64,000 nt of DNA from Peribacillus simplex (GTDB lineage Bacteria > Bacillota > Bacilli > Bacillales > DSM-1321): NCBI RefSeq assembly GCF_001542915.1, contig NZ_LNNH01000032.1, forward strand, positions 62,001 through 126,000. Reading direction: 5' to 3'. The position numbers and the translations under genes are program-made. The notes under the pieces were generated by a model. That model saw nothing but the letters and a program-made list of their open reading frames with translations, did no database searches and was not told the DNA's origin. Shown piece by piece: positions 27,629 through 35,302 of the stretch. Within the stretch, counting starts at the first letter, position 1; each line of letters opens with the position of its first letter.

Positions 27629-30178
27629 TTAATTCCCTTTCCTTTTCACGCGAATCGTTTTTATTTGTTTAGGATTAAATGCTATCGTTATTTGTGCTGA
27701 TGTTTCATATTTTTCAGCTAATATTCCTGTAAAATCCACTTCATAAATGGAGCTTGGTTCAAACCCAAGATTTAATCGTGTCAATTGCCGTTCATTAGTT
27801 GGATTAAACATGCGAATATCAAATGTATTCTCTTCTTTTTGTATGAAAGAAGAGAATGCAATGGTAGAGGAAGATTGATTGAACAACTTCCCTCCCTCTT
27901 TCAATACATATGATTGTTGGGTCAAGATTTGCTGACGCATTACTTTTGTAGTATTCAATGACTGATGACTTGTCCCTAAAACCAAGCCATATTCAAATTC
28001 ATACGTCCCTAAACACTGAGCACCTGGCGTTTCGAATCCAGGTGCTGCACCATTTCCACGGGTACGCAAATCTCGTCTTGATAACCAACCAACACTTCTT
28101 ACCATCGTTAGGAATATGAAATCATTTCCTTGAAAATGATCCACTTCATACTCTTGCAAACCCCTATGCACAAGTTGATGCTCCATTGCCAATACAGTTG
28201 AAAGGGTTGGATATTGGTTCATGACCGCTTCTTTATTTTTAGGCATATCCCATACCTTTTCCCTAATCGTTTGCCGTTTTACTAAATCAAAAGCTGTATC
28301 CCCATAGCTTTCATCTGCTTTTGATGTTGCAAAGCCAATTCGAAGCTTTTGGTCTTTTGCCTGATTATGAATTACTGTTTTGAATGATATAAATCGTCGA
28401 CCTTGATGAAGTGTGATTGTCGTCGTCATTTTATTCACAACATATTCTTCGCTTGGACCTGTTCGATTTTCATTCAAGGAAGCTGGTAACTTCATTTCAT
28501 AATGAAGCGTCATGGATTGATATGATTTCCCTTTTACAATATCGCTAACACCCTTTACAATCGCCAGGCTGCATGGATCATTGACAGGCGGCGAATAGTT
28601 ATACGCATCCCCCGCATCTAATGAAGAAACAAATTGATGCTGATTTTCATAGGCTTTATTTCTTTCTTTATCGGTTATGATTAATCCAGTTTCGCTGCAT
28701 TGGATATGATAAAACTCATTTTCAATTGCGTTTTCATCCACAATTTCAATTAACTCGGCTTCCATGCAAACCCGCTCGATCCGAATTCTTTTGGTCTCCA
28801 CTCCATCAAAGGGTAAGACGAAAGAAACATCATATATTACGTATTCAGCATAATGCGGTTCAGCTAAAATATGGCGTAAAAACACTTCCCGTTTTTCTTT
28901 TTTTATAAGATCAAACGCTATTTCTTCTGAATCGTACATGAGGGTGATTCCACCTAGATCGAGAGACGCTGGAATAAGTATCTCGGTTTTCACAGGATAG
29001 ATGTCTGCAACTGGTGTGTTATTCATTACATAAAGAAAGTCGTTTTCTATATTTTCCTGCAAGAATTCAAAAGGATATTCATTATTCAATGTGTCTTTAG
29101 AAAATTGACGAATCGCACTTAATACTTTTTGTGTCCTCGTTTCCATCTCAGTATGAACTTCATCTACACTACAACCACAAATGCTATCATGAGGCTGGTT
29201 TTGCAAAATGAGTTTCCATATATGTTCGATGAAGTGGGCTGAATTCGTGTTTCCGTTTGTCCATACATTCAATGCTTCCATAGTACCGATGGCTTGATCT
29301 TCACACATTTGATTTTGGTTTTTCAGATAAGAACGTGTAGAATACACGCCTGGCAAAATAAATATTTTTGAAGGGTCCCGTTGCTCACCAACGATTGTTT
29401 CTACCGGTTCATTTCCTGCGAATGATTGCACATAATGGGACATTAATGATTGCTTAAATTCAATTTCCTTATAGCAGGCATTTAATTCATTGATCCGTTC
29501 ATTTATATCTGGACATGTATAGGTATGATCCGCTCCGTTCATGACTAATGCACGTCCATACGTCAAATATGGGGAATTGCTTTCTAAATATGTTTTGGTC
29601 TTTTCAACATAGTCATCATGCTTCAAGAAGGTCTGATAATATCCTTCAAAAAGAGGCAGCACAAATGTAAAGACCTTACTTCCATCTGCACCTTCCCACG
29701 TATTTTCGAATGCACTTGAAATGGCCCCTCGCCATACGATGGCCGTATCAATATTGTATCCCTTGAAAATTTGGGGCATTTGGCTGTTATGGCCAAATGT
29801 GTCTGGCAAATAACCAATATTATAAGCAGAATTATAGGCTTTTGATTTATTAATGCCAATTTCCAGGTTTTTCAAGATCGATTCACCGGAAACGAGAAAC
29901 TCATCAGCTAACAAGTACCAAGGTCCGACTTCAATCTTCCCTTCTTTAATGAATGAAACAAGACGCTTATATTCCTCCTGGCTTACAATTTCTTGATAGT
30001 CCTCTAAAACGATGGTTTGTCCATCCAGAAAAAAATTATCAAGATTTCCAGAATCCAATAACCCTTGGACATAACGCAGCCCATTTCGCAATTTATAACG
30101 GAATTCTTCAAACGTTTCGTACCATTCACGATCCCAATGTGTATGATTTAACACATGTACCTCTTTAATGTTTTTCAT
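27629..30178 (-). CDS. GH38 alpha-mannosidase
   Basis: The 849-residue cytosolic glycosidase opens with the family-38 zinc motif NHTHWDREW (ligands His14 and Asp16). The nucleophile is Asp126 in LPDTFGHN, and a further zinc His is in QPHDSICG near residue 340. The middle domain and beta-sandwich C-terminus (YEVDFTGILAEKYETS) complete the family architecture; the length fits bacterial members such as MngB. It hydrolyses alpha-mannosides, or alpha-mannosyl sugar acids in MngB-type enzymes, releasing mannose or a derivative. No signal peptide: substrate must be imported. It starts 4 bases after the oxidoreductase gene with GGAGTG upstream. Confidence 0.93.
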   Translation of the reverse strand: MKNIKEVHVLNHTHWDREWYETFEEFRYKLRNGLRYVQGLLDSGNLDNFFLDGQTIVLEDYQEIVSQEEYKRLVSFIKEGKIEVGPWYLLADEFLVSGESILKNLEIGINKSKAYNSAYNIGYLPDTFGHNSQMPQIFKGYNIDTAIVWRGAISSAFENTWEGADGSKVFTFVLPLFEGYYQTFLKHDDYVEKTKTYLESNSPYLTYGRALVMNGADHTYTCPDINERINELNACYKEIEFKQSLMSHYVQSFAGNEPVETIVGEQRDPSKIFILPGVYSTRSYLKNQNQMCEDQAIGTMEALNVWTNGNTNSAHFIEHIWKLILQNQPHDSICGCSVDEVHTEMETRTQKVLSAIRQFSKDTLNNEYPFEFLQENIENDFLYVMNNTPVADIYPVKTEILIPASLDLGGITLMYDSEEIAFDLIKKEKREVFLRHILAEPHYAEYVIYDVSFVLPFDGVETKRIRIERVCMEAELIEIVDENAIENEFYHIQCSETGLIITDKERNKAYENQHQFVSSLDAGDAYNYSPPVNDPCSLAIVKGVSDIVKGKSYQSMTLHYEMKLPASLNENRTGPSEEYVVNKMTTTITLHQGRRFISFKTVIHNQAKDQKLRIGFATSKADESYGDTAFDLVKRQTIREKVWDMPKNKEAVMNQYPTLSTVLAMEHQLVHRGLQEYEVDHFQGNDFIFLTMVRSVGWLSRRDLRTRGNGAAPGFETPGAQCLGTYEFEYGLVLGTSHQSLNTTKVMRQQILTQQSYVLKEGGKLFNQSSSTIAFSSFIQKEENTFDIRMFNPTNERQLTRLNLGFEPSSIYEVDFTGILAEKYETSAQITIAFNPKQIKTIRVKRKGN

Positions 30179-30181
30179 ATT

Positions 30182-31540
30182 TCACTCCCCCATCTCAACA
30201 AGCTGTTGCTTAAGGAATGCGCCATCGATTTTATTGAGATCTACATTATGTGTAATGGAGTATGCGCACGCTAGCCCCGCTGCTTGTGCCATATCCCGAA
30301 TGGTCGGTTGGATACGCAGCGACGCCTGCATGAGAAATGTGCTTGAAACATGGCGGCCGACAATGATCAAGTTATTCACTTCATGGGTAATCAATGATCT
30401 GTATGGTATTTCGTAATACTCACCACGAGACAACCGAGCCTTTTCCACCTTTTCTTCACTGACGCTATGCACGTCAATATACCAATCGCCCCTTGCGATA
30501 CCGTCATTAAATCGGGCGCGGTTCACATAGTCCGTTTCCGATAAAACGTATTGGCCGATAATTCGGTACGATTCGCGAATGCCAAGCTGTGTTGCTTCCT
30601 TCAATAAGTAAGCATGCTTAAATCCAGGGATATAATTCGTTAAGAAGTTTGATAATCTGCGAATCATCATACGCCCTTTCGTAACTGCTTCCGAACGAAG
30701 AACAGGATCTGTCGTTTGATAAATATCAGGGATATGAGGGCAATTAAAAGACATGACTGTAGGTTTTCCAGGTTGAGTGAATGCTTGAAAATAACGCAAA
30801 TCTTCTTCCTGTAAATCTCCATTCCGTAAGCCTTTTTGAAAAAATGGTTCTAACACATGACCTTTTCCTGGAACCATTACGATCTCGAAGAACTTCGGGT
30901 TCTCAATTTTGCAAAACGTTTCGTTTCGAGATAAGATGAATTCCCGTAAAGCGGCTATATCAATGCCACCCATTTCGAACCGGAACGATATTTGCTGGTT
31001 TTGTCCGTCTTGGTTACCCGATTCAACTGGGACTGCAGCTGTTCTCGATAGAACCGCATCTGCTGTTGCATCGACAAATGTCTTTCCCTTGATCGCCACT
31101 AATCCGTTGCATGTGTTTACGATGATATGGGTAATTTGTTTGCCTTCTTTTAGACAATCTACATAATTGGCATCATATAATAGATGCCCACCACGCTCAA
31201 TAATCAACTGCTCCAATACATAGCTTAACGTTTCAACGTTAAACCAACTACAGGCAGTGGTCCCATCAAACGTATCGATTTTCTCTTTATGTAACCGCTC
31301 GATGATTAATTGATTCACACGCTGTCCTTTTACAAAAGTCGGCATCATCGGAGAAACTAACGCATTCGTTTGAGTACCTCCTAAAGAAATCGTTTTCTCT
31401 ATGACAAGTGTCTGTATGCCTTCGTCTAAAGCGGCGATCGCTGTTGCCGCCCCGCCTGTTCCTCCTCCAACCACAACGCAATCAATATCCCAAATAATCG
31501 GCAATTCCCGACCAAAAAATGAGATTGTTCCCACCTTCAC
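30182..31540 (-). CDS. FAD-dependent oxidoreductase (FAD_oxidored, PF12831-like)
   Basis: A 452-residue flavoprotein with an N-terminal dinucleotide motif DCVVVGGGTGGAATAIAALDEG and a GGTQTNALV segment typical of the FAD_oxidored family; a second FAD contact is VDATADAVLSRTAAV and the C-terminal part has NLIIVGRHVSSTFLMQASLR. Family members are often encoded among glycoside hydrolases and sugar ABC transporters, but substrates are mostly unknown; oxidation of a sugar hydroxyl is a reasonable inference. The frame starts at GTG 31540; GTG 31534 has a better-spaced GAGGTGA. It sits between the permease genes and the mannosidase. Confidence 0.82.
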   Translation of the reverse strand: MKVGTISFFGRELPIIWDIDCVVVGGGTGGAATAIAALDEGIQTLVIEKTISLGGTQTNALVSPMMPTFVKGQRVNQLIIERLHKEKIDTFDGTTACSWFNVETLSYVLEQLIIERGGHLLYDANYVDCLKEGKQITHIIVNTCNGLVAIKGKTFVDATADAVLSRTAAVPVESGNQDGQNQQISFRFEMGGIDIAALREFILSRNETFCKIENPKFFEIVMVPGKGHVLEPFFQKGLRNGDLQEEDLRYFQAFTQPGKPTVMSFNCPHIPDIYQTTDPVLRSEAVTKGRMMIRRLSNFLTNYIPGFKHAYLLKEATQLGIRESYRIIGQYVLSETDYVNRARFNDGIARGDWYIDVHSVSEEKVEKARLSRGEYYEIPYRSLITHEVNNLIIVGRHVSSTFLMQASLRIQPTIRDMAQAAGLACAYSITHNVDLNKIDGAFLKQQLVEMGE

Positions 31541-31615
31541 TCACCTCTTCCATTTAGAATTCGTGTCGTTTTTTTTAGACAGTTCAGCATCAATTTACCT
31601 ATTAAATCATTACAA

Positions 31616-32443
31616 TTATCCCTTTACCGCACCGTCCGTTGCCCCGGAAATAAAGTATTTTTGCAGCCAGATAAAAATTAATAAAGTAGGAATTGTCGTT
31701 AATATCGAAGCCGCACTTATTAACTTTAGATTTGAGCCATCGAAATTTTGTGAAAGCTGAGCTAAACCAATCGACAGGGTATACATGCTGCTTTCCGTGG
31801 AATTAAGCAACGGCCATAAATAATCCCCCCACGTACCCATGAAGGTGAAGATGGCCAGTGTAACCAAAGTAGGTTTCACTAGTGGTAAGGCAACTAAATA
31901 CCACACTTTAAATTTATTCGCACCGTCCAGATAGGCTGACTCTTCAAGCTCTTTTGGGATTCTTAAAAAGGCTTGGCGCATCAAGAATATACCAAAGGCC
32001 GTTGATACTTGCATGACGACCAAGCCAATATGTGTATTTTGTAAGCCAAGGCTACCGGCAAGTTGGAATAAAGGCGCCATATACAGTTGAAAAGGCACCA
32101 TCATCGTGGAAATGATTATTGCCAACACAACACTTCTCCCCCTAAAGTCCATACGTGCTAGCGGGTAGGCAGCCAAACTGCAAAATAACAAATTTAGTGG
32201 AATCGCTATTACCGTTACCACCAGGGTGTTTAAAAAGTACCTACCGAAATTGGCTTTATCAAAAGCGGTTACGAAGTTTTCTAGAGTAGGGGAAGCTGGA
32301 AGTATACTGCTGTAAATCCCTTCATTTGCTGCTTTTAATGACATGAACAAGGTAATCAAAAAAGGACCTACAGTGAGAATCGTGATAAAGATCATTAGAG
32401 TATAGAGCCACATTCTTTGATTGAATCGCTTCGATTTCATCAT
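31616..32443 (-). CDS. Sugar ABC transporter permease (MalG/CUT1 type)
   Basis: A 275-residue membrane protein with six hydrophobic segments. The cytoplasmic EAA loop that docks the ATPase is present (EESAYLDGANKFKVWYLVALPLVKP, shortened here to EESAYLDGA). N-terminal FITILTVGPFLITLFMSLK is typical of the second CUT1 permease. With the gene at 32460 it forms the membrane channel for the sugar bound by the lipoprotein at 33465. No ATP-binding subunit is encoded anywhere in the operon; in bacilli a shared MsmX-type ATPase usually serves such systems. ATG 32443 or the next codon may start it. Confidence 0.93.
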   Translation of the reverse strand: MMKSKRFNQRMWLYTLMIFITILTVGPFLITLFMSLKAANEGIYSSILPASPTLENFVTAFDKANFGRYFLNTLVVTVIAIPLNLLFCSLAAYPLARMDFRGRSVVLAIIISTMMVPFQLYMAPLFQLAGSLGLQNTHIGLVVMQVSTAFGIFLMRQAFLRIPKELEESAYLDGANKFKVWYLVALPLVKPTLVTLAIFTFMGTWGDYLWPLLNSTESSMYTLSIGLAQLSQNFDGSNLKLISAASILTTIPTLLIFIWLQKYFISGATDGAVKG

Positions 32444-32459
32444 GTTCTCTCCTATCTAT

Positions 32460-33401
32460 TTACGCTCTTAAATCATCTTCGCGGCTACTAGTTAATTTCA
32501 TTTGAAGTAAGGATGCCCCAATAGCGAGAACTAATAAGACTATTCCTGCTGCCGAAGCGATGCTGACATCTAAATTCATGAATTTTTTGTATATATACAT
32601 AACAAGAGTGGTCGTCGCACCAGAAGGCCCGCCACCTGTGGTTAAGGCAATTTCTTCAAACACCTTCATACCGGCGATGATTGTCATGACAGATACCAAT
32701 GTAACAGACGGTGCAAGCATGGGAATGGTAATGTTCCTAAATTGTTGGAAAACGGAAGCACCATCGATACTGGCAGATTCATACACATCCTTTGGGATGG
32801 ATTGCAGACCTGCTAAATAGATGATCATATAATATCCAAGCCCTTTCCAAACCGTGATCATCGATACTGCGAATAACGCTGTGGAAGATTGAATGAGTAG
32901 GTTTGTTGGAGAATCAAAGAGACCTAGCTTAACTAAAATCCCTGAAATGATTCCACTTTGTGAGTACAGCATTTTCCACATCAATGCCGCTACAACCATT
33001 GGTGTTACAACGGGCAAATAGTAGAGAATGCGGAACGTGGAAACGCCCCTGATCTTTTGGTTCACCAACACCGCCAAAATCATCGGTAAAAAGACATTCA
33101 GTGGCAGCACGATGATTAAGAAAATGAACGTGTTCAATAACGCCATCCAAAAATTAGCATCCGTAAAAATCTCTTTAAAGTTACTTAATCCAACGAATTC
33201 ACCCGTACCCGCAATGATTTTATAGTCCAATAAACTCCATTGAAAGGCTTCTAAGATGGGTATGATGAGGAATGTTCCCAAAATTAAAAGTGATGGTATT
33301 AAAAAGAACCACGGTGCCACATGTCGCATACTTAGTCTACTTTTCTTTTGCGTGCCGACTTTCACTTTAGCATTCGGAAGTACAACAGGTCCCCTGCTCA
33401 T
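32460..33401 (-). CDS. Sugar ABC transporter permease (MalF/CUT1 type)
   Basis: A 313-residue membrane protein with about six hydrophobic segments and the EAA loop YESASIDGASVFQQFRNITIPML. A basic N-terminal tail precedes the first segment (HVAPWFFLIPSLLILGTFLI). It is the first permease of a heterodimeric CUT1 importer and starts 63 bases after the binding-protein gene, across a hairpin. Its stop and the start of the second permease are 16 bases apart, so translation is probably coupled loosely within one transcript. Confidence 0.93.
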   Translation of the reverse strand: MSRGPVVLPNAKVKVGTQKKSRLSMRHVAPWFFLIPSLLILGTFLIIPILEAFQWSLLDYKIIAGTGEFVGLSNFKEIFTDANFWMALLNTFIFLIIVLPLNVFLPMILAVLVNQKIRGVSTFRILYYLPVVTPMVVAALMWKMLYSQSGIISGILVKLGLFDSPTNLLIQSSTALFAVSMITVWKGLGYYMIIYLAGLQSIPKDVYESASIDGASVFQQFRNITIPMLAPSVTLVSVMTIIAGMKVFEEIALTTGGGPSGATTTLVMYIYKKFMNLDVSIASAAGIVLLVLAIGASLLQMKLTSSREDDLRA

Positions 33402-33426
33402 GTTTCTCTCTCCTTTTAAAAAAGAA

Positions 33427-33450
33427 GATAGCTTTTTTTACAAAGCTATC
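33427..33450 (-). terminator. Intra-operon hairpin between binding protein and permeases
   Basis: A 9-bp perfect stem GATAGCTTT / AAAGCTATC is followed on the minus strand by a U-rich run. Placed directly after the binding-protein gene, it fits the common arrangement in which partial termination or 3' stabilisation yields more binding protein than permease. Confidence 0.65.
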
Positions 33451-33464
33451 CGCTTTTCCCTTCA

Positions 33465-34793
33465 TTAAAATGTCACTTTTTCATCTGACTTTTCAAATGC
33501 TTTATTCCATTCTGATGATAGTTGTTTGACAGCTTCTTCAGGTGTTAGCTTGCCTTGTAAGTTTTTAACAAAAATATTCTTAGTCGATTCACGTAATTCA
33601 GCGCTGCTTTCCGTTGGTGGAATTAGTACCTTTGCACGCTCTAAAGACTCCGATGCCTGCAGCATACCAAGTGCCTTCGGTGATTCCCCAGGATTTTTGA
33701 AGTAATCATCCTCTAAAGAATCTTTCGTAGCAGGTAATACTGTTCCTGCCGTTTTCGAAAATTCCAATTGGTTCTCTGCATTGGTAACAAATTCAGCCAG
33801 TGCAACAGCCGCTTCTTTGTTTTTTGTTTTTGCCGGTACTGCGAAGTTCATGACCGCAACGTTCACTGGTGCACTTTCAGACTCTAACGGTTGACCGGCT
33901 TTGGATGCTTTATATACGTCTGGCGCACCAGATTCTATTGGTCCTAAAAACGTTACGCCACCTTCCAGGAATGATGTATTACCCGCCATGAACAGCTCTT
34001 GGCCCGTTTTTAACGATCCTTCCGCTGTTTCTTGAGGAATTAATCCTTCCTTATACATCTTTTGTGTATAGGTGAAATAGTCGATAATGTCTTTGTTAGT
34101 TTCAAACACTGCTTTTCCATCTTTCACCATCGGTTTTCCGTTTGAAAGGGAAACCATTTTTTCCATAATCGTATTTCCGTCATTGATTACTGGATAATAA
34201 GAAGGTTTTCCTGTTTTGTCCGTTATAGCCTTTGCCGTATCATAGATGCCTTTTATCGTTGTCGGCAATTCTTTAATTCCTGCTTGGTCGAAATGATCTC
34301 CGTTATACCAAGAAATTGTTGTCGTTAAATACCATGGCAATGCGTACAACTTATCTTCATATATACCTGATTTGTATGGGCCTTCTACGAACGAATTTTT
34401 CGTTTTATCACTTACCATATCCGTTAAGTCCAATAAACCGCCTTGAGCTGCAATATTAGACATATAGTGTGGATTTAAGTTGACCACATCCGGAACATCT
34501 TTACCCGTAAGCGATGTTAGTACTTTTTGTTCCATTTCATTTTGGGGAATGTCCTCTATCGTGACATCCAAATCAGGATGAAGCTTTTCAAATTTTTTCT
34601 CAAGCTCATCAAAATATGTATCAAATGGCTCCCCTGCCAATGATGCCGTCCATAATGTTACCTCACCGCTCAACTCTCCAGATTTCGATGTGCTCGTCTT
34701 CTCGGCCCCTTCCTTATTACACCCTGCCAATAAACTCATTGAAAGTGCAGCCGCCAAAGTACCAGTAACGACCTTATTAATCTGTTTTCCCAT
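33465..34793 (-). CDS. Extracellular sugar-binding lipoprotein of a CUT1 ABC transporter
   Basis: The 442-residue protein has a lipoprotein signal peptide with lipobox LLAGC (Cys ~26) and then a Ser/Thr/Lys-rich linker. The mature part has the family-1 solute-binding pattern: VTLWTASLAGEPFDTYFDEL, a ligand-binding Trp-rich region ALPWYLTTTISWYN, and VALAEFVTNAENQLEF near the C-terminus. It would capture an oligosaccharide and deliver it to the two permeases downstream. First gene of the operon: a sigma-A-like promoter and a cre site lie just upstream; GGGGGA precedes the ATG. Confidence 0.93.
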   Translation of the reverse strand: MGKQINKVVTGTLAAALSMSLLAGCNKEGAEKTSTSKSGELSGEVTLWTASLAGEPFDTYFDELEKKFEKLHPDLDVTIEDIPQNEMEQKVLTSLTGKDVPDVVNLNPHYMSNIAAQGGLLDLTDMVSDKTKNSFVEGPYKSGIYEDKLYALPWYLTTTISWYNGDHFDQAGIKELPTTIKGIYDTAKAITDKTGKPSYYPVINDGNTIMEKMVSLSNGKPMVKDGKAVFETNKDIIDYFTYTQKMYKEGLIPQETAEGSLKTGQELFMAGNTSFLEGGVTFLGPIESGAPDVYKASKAGQPLESESAPVNVAVMNFAVPAKTKNKEAAVALAEFVTNAENQLEFSKTAGTVLPATKDSLEDDYFKNPGESPKALGMLQASESLERAKVLIPPTESSAELRESTKNIFVKNLQGKLTPEEAVKQLSSEWNKAFEKSDEKVTF

Positions 34794-34817
34794 TTCCAGT
34801 CCCCCTTTTAATCTACT

Positions 34818-34831
34818 TGAAAACGTTTTCT
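34818..34831. promoter_or_regulatory. cre site (CcpA) at the sugar operon promoter
   Basis: TGAAAACGTTTTCT matches the catabolite-responsive element consensus TGWNANCGNTNWCA at 13 of 14 positions (final base differs). It lies directly downstream of the predicted -10 on the minus strand, a position where CcpA represses. Confidence 0.75.
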
Positions 34832-34839
34832 TATCAATA

Positions 34840-34868
34840 ATAATAAAAGAGAATTAATTCCATTTCAA
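34840..34868 (-). promoter_or_regulatory. Sigma-A-like promoter of the sugar operon
   Basis: Minus-strand -35 TTGAAA (34868-34863) and -10 TATTAT (34845-34840) are separated by exactly 17 bases. Transcription would begin near 34833, within a few bases of the cre site, and reach the binding-protein ATG after about 40 bases. Confidence 0.65.
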
Positions 34869-34905
34869 CGGTTTTCGAAAATTAATTTTTAAAATTTATA
34901 AATAT

Positions 34906-34920
34906 TGAAAATAATTTTCA
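34906..34920. promoter_or_regulatory. Perfect palindrome, candidate RpiR-type operator
   Basis: TGAAAAT-A-ATTTTCA is a perfect 15-base palindrome about 40 bases upstream of the operon's predicted -35. A near-copy lies at 35104-35118 and a degenerate one at about 34877-34890. The fused RpiR regulator of the operon is the natural candidate ligand; this is inference from proximity and from the TGAAA/TTTCA form. Confidence 0.45.
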
Positions 34921-35103
34921 TTTTGATCTTTCTTATTGAATCCCTCGTTTAATTCGGTCCAAGCCTTTTGTATCGAAGACCATCTCAAAACTATACTTAC
35001 ACTTCGCAGAGTCCGCATCAAACTGGCCTGTTATTTAAAGGCTGTTATTCACCAAGTAATGCAATGTGGATGATTGCCCCTCCCTTGAACGTTTTTTCAT
35101 TAA

Positions 35104-35118
35104 TGAAAATTAATTTCA
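35104..35118. promoter_or_regulatory. Near-palindrome, second candidate RpiR-type operator
   Basis: TGAAAATTAATTTCA has the same TGAAA/TTTCA ends and 15-base length as the site at 34906 and lies on the side of the divergent glycosidase gene. Two similar sites, one per promoter, suggest shared control. Confidence 0.4.
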
Positions 35119-35189
35119 TAAAAATGAATAAAAGAAAAATTATTTAAAAATCCAGTTGTTAAATATGTAAACTTTGTTTATAGTTTCCT

Positions 35190-35203
35190 TGAAAGCGTTT
35201 TCT
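35190..35203. promoter_or_regulatory. cre site (CcpA) at the GH10-like glycosidase promoter
   Basis: TGAAAGCGTTTTCT matches the cre consensus at 13 of 14 positions, with the same final mismatch as the site at 34818. A TATAAT (35204-35209) follows immediately, so CcpA would overlap RNA polymerase. Confidence 0.75.
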
Positions 35204-35302
35204 TATAATTCCGCCTATGATACCCACTTTGCCTTTCATCCGTTTGTCCACCTAGAACTAACTACAGCAGGGTAACCAATAAAACGAAAAGGAGCACATA
35301 TT

